DNA of 5,039 bases. Origin: Myxococcales bacterium (lineage in GTDB: Bacteria; Myxococcota_A; UBA9160; JALSIO01). The notes under the pieces were generated by a model. It was not told where the DNA came from, ran no database searches, and worked only from the letters and a program-made list of their open reading frames with translations. The translations under genes were made by a program, and so were the position numbers. The stretch is taken from positions 1-5,039 of the forward strand of contig JALSIO010000150.1 of NCBI GenBank assembly GCA_026989995.1, in the 5' to 3' direction. Position 1 is the stretch's first letter. The number at the start of each line of letters is the position of its first letter. Shown here piece by piece: positions 1 to 5,039 of this stretch.

Positions 1-28
1 ACGGGCCGGTGATGGTGTCCTCGTCCAT
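1..28 (-). CDS. Possible N-terminus of a further leftward gene (partial)
   Basis: An ATG on the minus strand at 28-26 opens a frame that reads MDEDTITGP and leaves the window at base 1. A purine-rich GGGGAG lies about 4 bases upstream of the ATG and could serve as a ribosome binding site. The frame stays open upstream as well, but contains no other ATG or GTG nearby. It would be the next gene after the COG0523 GTPase, 186 bases downstream of its stop, in the same direction. Nine residues are too few to name a family, and the call rests only on a start codon, a weak ribosome binding site and direction. Confidence 0.3.
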
Positions 29-87
29 GGCGCTCCCCGCGCGCAGGCCGGCCAGCGGCAGCCCCCTCCCGCCGTCGGCAGTTGGAT

Positions 88-104
88 CGGCCCCGGCGGG
101 GCCG
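88..104 (-). terminator. GC hairpin in the gap after the COG0523 gene, possible terminator
   Basis: Bases 88-94 (cggcccc) and 98-104 (ggggccg) form a perfect 7-bp inverted repeat around a 3-base loop. It lies 111 bases past the stop of the leftward GTPase gene and 60 bases before the possible next start. No run of U follows it in the leftward transcript, so it is not a canonical intrinsic terminator. In DNA this GC-rich such hairpins also arise by chance. Confidence 0.25.
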
Positions 105-195
105 CCCTTGAGCGGAGCGGGGGCCCCGGCGCCGCCGCCGGTCCGAAGCGCCGATCCGCCCCGGGCCGGCCTTCGGGCGAACGCGGGGCGGGCGG

Positions 196-209
196 GCCCG
201 CGCGCGGGC
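196..209. repeat. 14-base perfect palindrome just past the GTPase stop
   Basis: Bases 196-209 read gcccgcgcgcgggc, which equals its own reverse complement. It sits 6 bases downstream of the TGA stop of the leftward GTPase gene, where a terminator or 3'-end stabilising hairpin could lie. A hairpin would have about 5 bp and a 4-base loop, and no U-tract follows. It overlaps a second palindrome, gcgggcccgc. Alternating CG makes chance occurrence plausible in this composition. Confidence 0.25.
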
Positions 210-214
210 GCGAA

Positions 215-1150
215 TCAGGCGGGGGCCCGGCGGATCACCACGAGACGCCCCACGAGCCCGGGCGGCGGCGGGGTTTGCACCGGCTCGAGCTCGATGCGAT
301 CCCCCACCCCCTGGACCAGCCGAAGCCCCTCCCGGGTTCGGGCGAAGCCCTTCACCCTCAGCGCGCCGAGGCCGGCGAGGTGCGCGCGGAGCTCGCCCTC
401 GGGGAGCTCCTCGGGCAGTGCCAGCTCGGTGGCCTCCATCGGCTCGTGCAGATGGGGGCGGCGCGCCCCCGGCGGGCGGGGCCGGAGCGCGCCCGGCTCC
501 GGCGGAAAGAGCAGCGCCGGCTCCACCGCCGCCCGCACGCAGCCGACGATGGGCGCCTCGGGCTCGATCTCCCGGAGCGCCTCGCGGAGCCGCTCCGCAC
601 GCGACGCGGGGACGAGGTCGAGCTTGTTCAGCAGCAGCAGATCGGCCGACTCCACCTGCTGCACGAAGGTGGGGCCGGGATCCCTGCGCCCGCGCAGGCA
701 GCGGTCCAGGCAGGCGGCATCCACCACGACCACCACCCGGTCCTCGCCGAGGGCGTCGCGCACCGGCTCCCGGTAGAAGTTGAGCTGGGTGTCATAGGGA
801 AGCGCCGCGCCGGAGGTCTCCACCACGATCCGGTCGGGCCGCGCCTCGGTGACCAGCCGGGTCAGCGTTTCGAGAAAGGCATCGGAGAGCTTGCAGCAGA
901 TGCACCCGCCCTCGAGCTCGACCCACGAGGCGTCGGCCTCGCCGAGAAGCGCCGCGTCGATGCCGAGCTCGCCGAGCTCGTTGCTCACCACCGCCACCCG
1001 CTCGCCGCGCTCCCGCGCCTCCCCGAGCAGATGGCGCACCAGCGTGGTCTTCCCGGAACCCAGGAAGCCCGAGACCAGCAGGATGGGGATCGCCCCCACC
1101 CCAGGGGCGACTCTCGCGGGCGGCACGAACAAGACCCCCGGTAGCCACAC
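215..1150 (-). CDS. COG0523/CobW-family GTPase, putative metallochaperone
   Basis: This is a G3E P-loop GTPase of the CobW/YjiA/nitrile hydratase activator family, cytosolic proteins that use GTP hydrolysis to deliver metal (Zn, Co, Fe and others) to a client. Visible in order: Walker A GFLGSGKTT at residues 28-36; switch-like SNELGELGID at 56-65; the metal-binding motif GCICC with Cys83, Cys85 and Cys86; ETSG at 111-114; NKLD at 175-178 for guanine recognition; a short His pair HLH at 233-235; and a CobW C-terminal domain with the typical LRVKGF and VQGVG stretches at 264-282. The length of 311 aa is normal for the family. The GTG start directly follows the upstream TAG with no gap, implying translational coupling. 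In-frame GTGs at 1126 and 1099 are alternatives; the latter leaves only about 7 residues before the first strand, closer to YjiA-like proteins. The metal and client cannot be read from the sequence. Its operon partner at 1151-2179 is the obvious client candidate. Confidence 0.93.
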   Translation of the reverse strand: MWLPGVLFVPPARVAPGVGAIPILLVSGFLGSGKTTLVRHLLGEARERGERVAVVSNELGELGIDAALLGEADASWVELEGGCICCKLSDAFLETLTRLVTEARPDRIVVETSGAALPYDTQLNFYREPVRDALGEDRVVVVVDAACLDRCLRGRRDPGPTFVQQVESADLLLLNKLDLVPASRAERLREALREIEPEAPIVGCVRAAVEPALLFPPEPGALRPRPPGARRPHLHEPMEATELALPEELPEGELRAHLAGLGALRVKGFARTREGLRLVQGVGDRIELEPVQTPPPPGLVGRLVVIRRAPA

Positions 1151-2179
1151 CTAGGGCGCGTCCTCGGGCTCGCGGGCGAGGAAGGCCTCGAGGATCCTCG
1201 GCCCCTCCGGATGCCGAAGGATGCGCTCGCGCAGGATCTCGCGCTGCTGGGCCGCCGCGAGCGGGGGCTGCTCGACGGTGGCCCAGTGCACGACGCGCTC
1301 CCAATACGGGTCGATGACCTCGCGGCCGGGGATCCGGCGCCCGTCACGGCCGAGGAGGTGGAGCTCGCGCAGCTCCCCGAGGTAGAGGCGGAGCGAGCGG
1401 GTGTGGATCTCCTCGTCCGCGCGGATGCGCCCCACGATCTCCGCCGCCTCGAGCGCCTCGGCGCGGCGGTCCGGGAAGAGATCGGGGTCGCGCAGGATCT
1501 CCTCGGTGAAGCGGAAGCCGAGCTCGGCCCGGAACTCGATCATGAGGAGGTTCAGGAGGAGCGAGAGGAGCTGCTCCACGGGCGTCGGAAGCTCCCGGAA
1601 CTCACCCCGGGGATCGTCGGGGCGGGAGATCCGTTCGGGGACCTCCGGATCCGGGTAGTCACGCGGTCCGAAGGCGAGATCGCGCAGAGCGAACCACATC
1701 ACGTCGTGCCCGCCGATCCCCTTCTCGGGCTCGCCCCCCTCGTCGAGGCCGTGGGCGCGCAGCAGCCCGCGGTGCAGATGGCCCACCGCCATCTCGGAGA
1801 TGTCCTCGGCCACGAAGCGCTGGAGGTCGGGGATGGGCAGGTCCGCGAGGATGCGACCCCGGGCCTCGATCTTGCCCGTGATGGTGAGCGTGTTCCAGAA
1901 GGTCTGGTCGAGGCCCTCCCGGATCAACAGCCGCTGCTGCTCCTCGCTCGGGTAGCGCACCCCCGCGAGCAGGCTCGCGTCGGCGGGCAGGAGATCTCCT
2001 CCGCGCTCCCGCAGGGCCCGGGTCCACGCCTCCACCGCCGGCGCGCGGACCAGACTCCGCGGCGGGACGTAGCGACCCTCGCGATCGAAGCCTCCGTGGA
2101 GGCGGTGGCCCGCCACCACGTGGGGTCGGAGGTCCGGGTGGCTGCGGAGGAGCTCCTTGGCGCTGTAGCGAAGCGGCAT
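1151..2179 (-). CDS. Unknown Cys-free helical protein, possible ferritin-like metalloprotein
   Basis: I do not recognise a named family for this 342-aa protein. It has no signal peptide and contains no cysteine. The middle and C-terminal parts look mainly helical, with acidic and His residues placed within apparently amphipathic helices: E125/E129 with H134 and H136 (119-142), H158 before a WFALRD stretch, E215 and E219 after a very hydrophobic LLSLLLNLLMI run (204-214), and DEEIH (255-259), which contains an ExxH pair (E256, H259) typical of carboxylate-bridged di-metal ferritin-like sites. E105 in an earlier segment could be another ligand. Only one strict ExxH is present, so the di-iron reading is a hypothesis. 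The ATG has a strong GGAGG 9 bases upstream. The stop touches the GTG of the COG0523 GTPase, and an amidase lies 79 bases upstream, all in one direction, suggesting co-transcription. A metal-dependent enzyme served by the GTPase would fit. A structural or scaffold role cannot be excluded. Confidence 0.85.
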   Translation of the reverse strand: MPLRYSAKELLRSHPDLRPHVVAGHRLHGGFDREGRYVPPRSLVRAPAVEAWTRALRERGGDLLPADASLLAGVRYPSEEQQRLLIREGLDQTFWNTLTITGKIEARGRILADLPIPDLQRFVAEDISEMAVGHLHRGLLRAHGLDEGGEPEKGIGGHDVMWFALRDLAFGPRDYPDPEVPERISRPDDPRGEFRELPTPVEQLLSLLLNLLMIEFRAELGFRFTEEILRDPDLFPDRRAEALEAAEIVGRIRADEEIHTRSLRLYLGELRELHLLGRDGRRIPGREVIDPYWERVVHWATVEQPPLAAAQQREILRERILRHPEGPRILEAFLAREPEDAP

Positions 2180-2188
2180 GGGGGCCTT

Positions 2189-2193
2189 CCTCC
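2189..2193 (-). promoter_or_regulatory. Shine-Dalgarno GGAGG for the unknown protein
   Basis: The reverse complement reads GGAGGAAGG ahead of the ATG at 2179, with 9 bases between GGAGG and the start. This is the strongest ribosome binding site in the window and fixes the start of the 342-aa gene. The 79-base gap between this gene and the amidase stop shows no convincing promoter, which favours read-through from the amidase. Confidence 0.75.
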
Positions 2194-2258
2194 GGTCGCA
2201 CGGATAGCAGCTCCTCGCGGGGCCTGCCCTCGCCCGGCTGCGGCCCGTGCGCGGCGTC

Positions 2259-3689
2259 TCAGCCGAAGATCGGCGGGATCCGGTCGCACCAGGGACGGGC
2301 CTCCTCGAGCTGGCCCGCGAGGCGGAAGAGGGTCCCCTCGTCGCCGTAGCGCCCGACGAAGTGCATGCCGAGGGGAAGCCCGTCCTCGCTCCACGCGAGC
2401 GGAACCGACATCGCCGGCTGCCCGGTGAAGTTGAAAGGCGGCGTGAAGGGGAAGGCGACGGCCTGCCTGCGCTGCACCTCCCGGGGCTCGAGGCGCACCG
2501 GATCGATGTGGCCGATGGGCGGCGGCGGCGTCCCCATCACCGGGGTGAGGTAGACGTCGAAGTCCTCGAAGAGGGCGAGGACCCGGCGGTTCAGCGCGCG
2601 GAGGGTGCGGAGCCCGCGCAGGGCCACCTCGCCCGAGAGCCTCCTCCCGAGCCCGAGCGAGGCCCAGGTGAGGGGCTCGAGCTCGTCCTGCTCCGGCGGG
2701 CGGCCCATGCGCTCCTCGAGCTCGGTGAAGTGGGCGGCGAGATTGCAGGAGGAGACGGCTCCCTGCGCGCGGTAGAGCGCGCGGTAGTCGACCTCGAGGC
2801 CGCGGGGCACGAGCTCGTGGCCGAGCTCCTCGAGGAGGGCCACAGTGTCCTCGAGGGCGCGGAGGTTCTCCTGGTGGATGGGTCGTCCGCTCGGCGTCTC
2901 GGCGGAATAGGCGATGCGCAGGCGTCCGGGAGGCCGGCCCACCTCCTCCAGGTAGGGGCGCTCCTTCGGCGGCGGCGCGTAGGGCGAGGCCGGTTCGGGA
3001 TAGCCGGTGGCGTCGAGCATCGCGGCACTGTCCCGCACGCTCCGGCTCACCACGTGGTCCACCGCGAAACCGATGGCGCGGTCCCGGTCGTCGGGCCCGC
3101 TCGGATTGCGCTCGCGGGTGACCTTCAGGCCGAAAAGGCCGCAGCACGCCGCCGGGATGCGGATCGAGCCGAGGCCGTCGCTCGCATGGGCCACGGGCAC
3201 CATCCCCGCCGCGGTCGCCGAGGCCGCCCCGCCACTCGAGCCTCCGGCGATGTGCTCCGGGTTCCAGGGGTTGCGGCAGGGGCCGAGGAGCGCCGATTCG
3301 GTGGTGCCGGTGATCCCGAGCTCCGGCGTGTTGGTCTTGCCGAGGAAGACGAGGCCCGCCTGCCGGTAGCGGCGGACGAGCTCGGAATCCTCGCGGTCGA
3401 ACTCGCCGGCCAGGTAGCGGCAGCCGCTCGTGCGCGGCATCCCCGCCACGCGCGCCCCGAGGTCCTTGATCAGGAAGGGAACGCCGCGGAAGGGGCCGTC
3501 CGGCAGCGGACCGCGGGCAGCCTCGCGGGCCTCGTCGAAGGCGCGGTGCACCACGGCGTTGAGCCGCGGGTCGAGCTTCTCGATCCGCTCGATGGCGGCA
3601 TCCACCAGCTCGAGGGGCGTGACCTCGCTCCGCCGCACCAGCTCGGCGAGGCCGAGCCCGTCGAAGCGCGCGTACTCGGGAAAAGCCAT
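2259..3689 (-). CDS. Amidase-signature family hydrolase, closest in motifs to NylA-type amidases
   Basis: This 476-aa protein is a complete amidase-signature enzyme, which hydrolyses C-N amide bonds with a Ser-cisSer-Lys triad. The triad is visible: Lys75 in PFLIKD, cis-Ser151 in GGSSGG (149-154), and nucleophile Ser175 in SDGLGSIRIPA (170-180), followed by CGLFGLK (183-189). The spacings of 76 and 24 residues match those known for FAAH (142/217/241) and NylA (72/150/174). KTNTPELG (118-125), CRNPWNPEHIAGG (138-150) and the C-terminal FNFTGQPAMSVPL (419-431) resemble the 6-aminohexanoate cyclic dimer hydrolase group and general AS amidases more than GatA, and no GatB or GatC lies nearby. There is no signal peptide, so it is probably cytosolic. 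The ATG has a GGAGG 8 bases upstream and an extended -10 element just beyond. It is first in a leftward operon with the unknown protein and the COG0523 GTPase. The substrate cannot be told from the sequence. The nucleophile loop has Leu173 where Gly or Ala is commoner. Confidence 0.93.
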   Translation of the reverse strand: MAFPEYARFDGLGLAELVRRSEVTPLELVDAAIERIEKLDPRLNAVVHRAFDEAREAARGPLPDGPFRGVPFLIKDLGARVAGMPRTSGCRYLAGEFDREDSELVRRYRQAGLVFLGKTNTPELGITGTTESALLGPCRNPWNPEHIAGGSSGGAASATAAGMVPVAHASDGLGSIRIPAACCGLFGLKVTRERNPSGPDDRDRAIGFAVDHVVSRSVRDSAAMLDATGYPEPASPYAPPPKERPYLEEVGRPPGRLRIAYSAETPSGRPIHQENLRALEDTVALLEELGHELVPRGLEVDYRALYRAQGAVSSCNLAAHFTELEERMGRPPEQDELEPLTWASLGLGRRLSGEVALRGLRTLRALNRRVLALFEDFDVYLTPVMGTPPPPIGHIDPVRLEPREVQRRQAVAFPFTPPFNFTGQPAMSVPLAWSEDGLPLGMHFVGRYGDEGTLFRLAGQLEEARPWCDRIPPIFG

Positions 3690-3691
3690 GG

Positions 3692-3702
3692 GGAGGTCCT
3701 CC
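3692..3702 (-). promoter_or_regulatory. Self-complementary Shine-Dalgarno of the amidase gene
   Basis: On the minus strand GGAGG (3702-3698) stands 8 bases before the ATG at 3689, and the 11 bases read GGAGGACCTCC, an inverted repeat around one central base. As RNA it could fold into a 4-bp stem with a 3-base loop that hides the ribosome binding site, or simply be a strong site followed by a chance complement. It supports the chosen amidase start. Confidence 0.6.
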
Positions 3703-3709
3703 GCGGGGC

Positions 3710-3718
3710 ATCATACCA
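3710..3718 (-). promoter_or_regulatory. Extended -10 promoter element for the amidase operon
   Basis: On the minus strand 3718-3710 reads TGGTATGAT, a match to the extended -10 form TGnTATAAT with one mismatch in the hexamer. No good -35 hexamer is seen 16-18 bases further upstream (GCCGTT at 17), which is common for extended -10 promoters. Transcription would start near 3703, giving a leader of about 14 bases that begins at or just before the GGAGG. The AT-rich hexamer stands out in an otherwise almost pure GC gap. Confidence 0.55.
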
Positions 3719-3778
3719 GCGTCCCGGCCCGGAACGGCCGCGGCCGCCGGGGCGGGACCGGCCGCCGGCGGGATCGCC

Positions 3779-3784
3779 TAGACT
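3779..3784 (+). promoter_or_regulatory. -10-like element placed for leaderless start of the peptidase
   Basis: TAGACT (form TAnnnT) lies with exactly 7 bases between it and the ATG at 3792, so transcription would begin at or next to the A of the start codon. No GGAGG-like sequence precedes that ATG. Together these suggest a leaderless mRNA. No -35 consensus is visible about 17 bases upstream, so the call rests on spacing and the missing ribosome binding site. Confidence 0.4.
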
Positions 3785-3791
3785 GCGCGCC

Positions 3792-5039
3792 ATGGCCGAC
3801 GCCGAGCAGCGCGCCTCGGGCGGGGCGCCCGCGCCCCGCATCCGCGAGGCCGACTGGGATCTCACGAGCTGGTTTCCGGAATTCCGGGGCGCCGCGTACC
3901 TCGCCTTCCGGGAGGCGCTCCGGCGCGACCTCGCCGCGCTGCGGGAAGACGCCGAAAGGCTCCCCGGGGCCGGGGGCCCGGTCCCGGCGGAGACCGCGCC
4001 TTCGACCCCCGCTCCGCCGGCTTCCGCCGCCCCGGGCCGGCCCCGGGCGACGCCGGCCGCAGCGCCGGAGCCCGAGGCCCTCGCCCGACTGCTCGTCCGG
4101 CTCGAGGAGGTCCACGCCCGGGCCCAGCACCTCGCCGCCTACCTCGGCTGCCTCGCCGCGGCCCATGCGGGGGACGAGGAGATCGAGGCCGAGCTGGCTT
4201 CGGCGGCGGCGGACCGCGCCCCCCTCGAGGCGCTCTTCGCCCGGGTGCGCTGGCTGCTCGGCGCGCTTCCGGAGGAGCACTTCGAAAAGCTCGCGCTCCA
4301 CCCGGAGCTCGACGGTGCGACGTACTTCCTGCGCCGCATGCGGGAGGCGGCGGCGCGCTCGATGCCGCCCGAGCTCGAGGGGCTCGCGGCCGAGCTCGGC
4401 GTGACGGGAATCGGTGCCTTCGGCCGGCTCTACGACCGGCTGACCGGAACGCTCGAGTTCGAACTCGAGGTGCCCGGGCGCCCGGCGCGGCGGCTGCCGG
4501 TGGCCGCGGTGCGCACGCTCCTCGAGGATCCCGATCCTGCGGTCCGGCGGGCGGCGAAGGAGGGCTCGAACCGGGCCTTCGCCTCCCTCGCGCCGGTCTT
4601 CGCCGCCTGCCTGAACAACATCGCGGGCACCCGGCTCACGTTGTGCCGGCGAAGGGGCATCCCGGACGTCCTCGACCAGGCGCTCTTCGACCAGGCCATC
4701 GGCCGGGAGACACTGGAGGCGCTCCTCGGCGCGGTGCGCGAGCGGGCCGAGGTGGCGCGGCGCTTCCTGCGGCGCAAGGCGGCGCTCCTCGGGCTGCGGC
4801 GCCTCGGCTTCGAGGACCGGCTCGCGCCGCTTCCCGTGGGCGCGGGGGCACACTTCGGGTACGCGGAGGCCTGCGAGCGGGTGGAGCGGGCCTTCGGCTC
4901 CGTCTCGCGGGACCTCGCCGACTTCGCCGCCCACGCCTTCCGCCGACGCCACGTGGACCACGGCGTGCGCCCGCGCAAGCGCCCCGGCGCCTTCTGCTCC
5001 ACCTCGATCCTCGCCCGGGAGTCGCGGGTCTTCCTGAGT
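3792..5039 (+). CDS. M3-family oligoendopeptidase (PepF-like), cut by the right edge
   Basis: An ATG at 3792 opens a frame that stays open to the last base, giving 416 residues. It matches the oligoendopeptidase F / M3B clade, cytosolic zinc peptidases of about 600 residues that cut short peptides. Visible: the N-terminal ADWDLTSWF (20-28); FEKLALHPELDGATYFLRR (164-182); the LNNIAGTRLTL segment followed by RRRG (274-289); and RHVDHGVRPRKRPGAFCS (386-403), which in this family comes shortly before the catalytic HExxH. That zinc motif would lie a few tens of residues beyond the window, so activity cannot be judged. Residues 58-96 are a Pro/Ala/Gly-rich, low-complexity stretch between the N-terminal helix and the next helix (L97 onward) that I do not expect in typical PepF. 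The ATG lacks a ribosome binding site but has a -10-like TAGACT 7 bases upstream; no other ATG, GTG or TTG lies in frame just upstream. It is divergent from the amidase operon, with a 102-base gap. Confidence 0.9.
   Translation, partial: MADAEQRASGGAPAPRIREADWDLTSWFPEFRGAAYLAFREALRRDLAALREDAERLPGAGGPVPAETAPSTPAPPASAAPGRPRATPAAAPEPEALARLLVRLEEVHARAQHLAAYLGCLAAAHAGDEEIEAELASAAADRAPLEALFARVRWLLGALPEEHFEKLALHPELDGATYFLRRMREAAARSMPPELEGLAAELGVTGIGAFGRLYDRLTGTLEFELEVPGRPARRLPVAAVRTLLEDPDPAVRRAAKEGSNRAFASLAPVFAACLNNIAGTRLTLCRRRGIPDVLDQALFDQAIGRETLEALLGAVRERAEVARRFLRRKAALLGLRRLGFEDRLAPLPVGAGAHFGYAEACERVERAFGSVSRDLADFAAHAFRRRHVDHGVRPRKRPGAFCSTSILARESRVFLS

Noticed and set aside
275..1144. 289-codon plus-strand open frame antisense to the GTPase
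   Set aside because: The opposite strand encodes every G3E GTPase motif in order. The plus frame is His/Arg/Leu-rich and shows no domain.
1151..2179. Unknown protein as a nitrile hydratase subunit
   Set aside because: The neighbours suggest it, but the protein has no cysteine, so the Cys-based metal claw of the nitrile hydratase alpha subunit cannot be present.
1211..2428. 405-codon open frame on the plus strand, antisense to the unknown protein gene
   Set aside because: It has no recognisable motif, runs across the unknown gene, the gap and into the amidase, and is the kind of long antisense opening expected when third positions are nearly all G or C.
2259..3689. Amidase as GatA of the tRNA-dependent amidotransferase
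   Set aside because: No gatB or gatC is adjacent, and the nucleophile loop and C-terminal motifs look more like NylA-type amidases. A phylogeny would settle this.
1924..3714. 596-codon open frame on the minus strand overlapping the amidase
   Set aside because: It lies in another frame of the amidase, whose own frame holds the complete catalytic triad. The product is Arg/Pro/Ala-rich low-complexity sequence with no domain.
3711..4961. 416-codon minus-strand open frame opposite the M3 peptidase
   Set aside because: The plus-strand frame carries clear M3 family motifs along its whole length, while this one is an Arg/Gly/Glu-rich shadow without a ribosome binding site.

Overview
This is a 5.0-kb stretch of very GC-rich (roughly 70% or more by eye) bacterial DNA. 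It is densely coding, with strong G/C preference at third codon positions and heavy use of CTC (Leu) and GAG (Glu). Base composition and gene content suit a high-GC proteobacterium, myxobacterium or related, often environmental, lineage. Nothing in the sequence fixes the taxon. I see no tRNA, rRNA, CRISPR, insertion sequence or phage gene.

Layout. Bases 1-214 are mostly non-coding: a possible start of a further leftward gene at 1-28, then GC-rich DNA with two self-complementary stretches. From 215 to 3689 three genes read leftward in order: an amidase-signature hydrolase (3689-2259), a cysteine-free protein of unknown function with a possible ferritin-like metal site (2179-1151), and a COG0523/CobW-type GTPase with a CxCC metal motif (1150-215). 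The last two abut with no gap (stop TAG directly followed by GTG), and the amidase is 79 bases upstream, so the three probably form one operon. A 102-base divergent region (3690-3791) carries an extended -10 element for the leftward operon and a -10-like element exactly placed for leaderless expression of the rightward gene. From 3792 to the right edge a PepF/M3-type oligoendopeptidase begins and is cut off just before its expected HExxH zinc site.

How the genes may work together. COG0523 GTPases deliver or insert metals into client proteins. Some known ones activate nitrile hydratase from operons that also encode an amidase. Here the slot between amidase and GTPase is filled by an unrecognised, Cys-free, His/Glu-rich helical protein instead of nitrile hydratase subunits. 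The most interesting reading is that this protein is a metal-dependent enzyme matured by the GTPase, acting in one pathway with the amidase. That is inference from gene order and motifs. The divergent peptidase is probably functionally separate.
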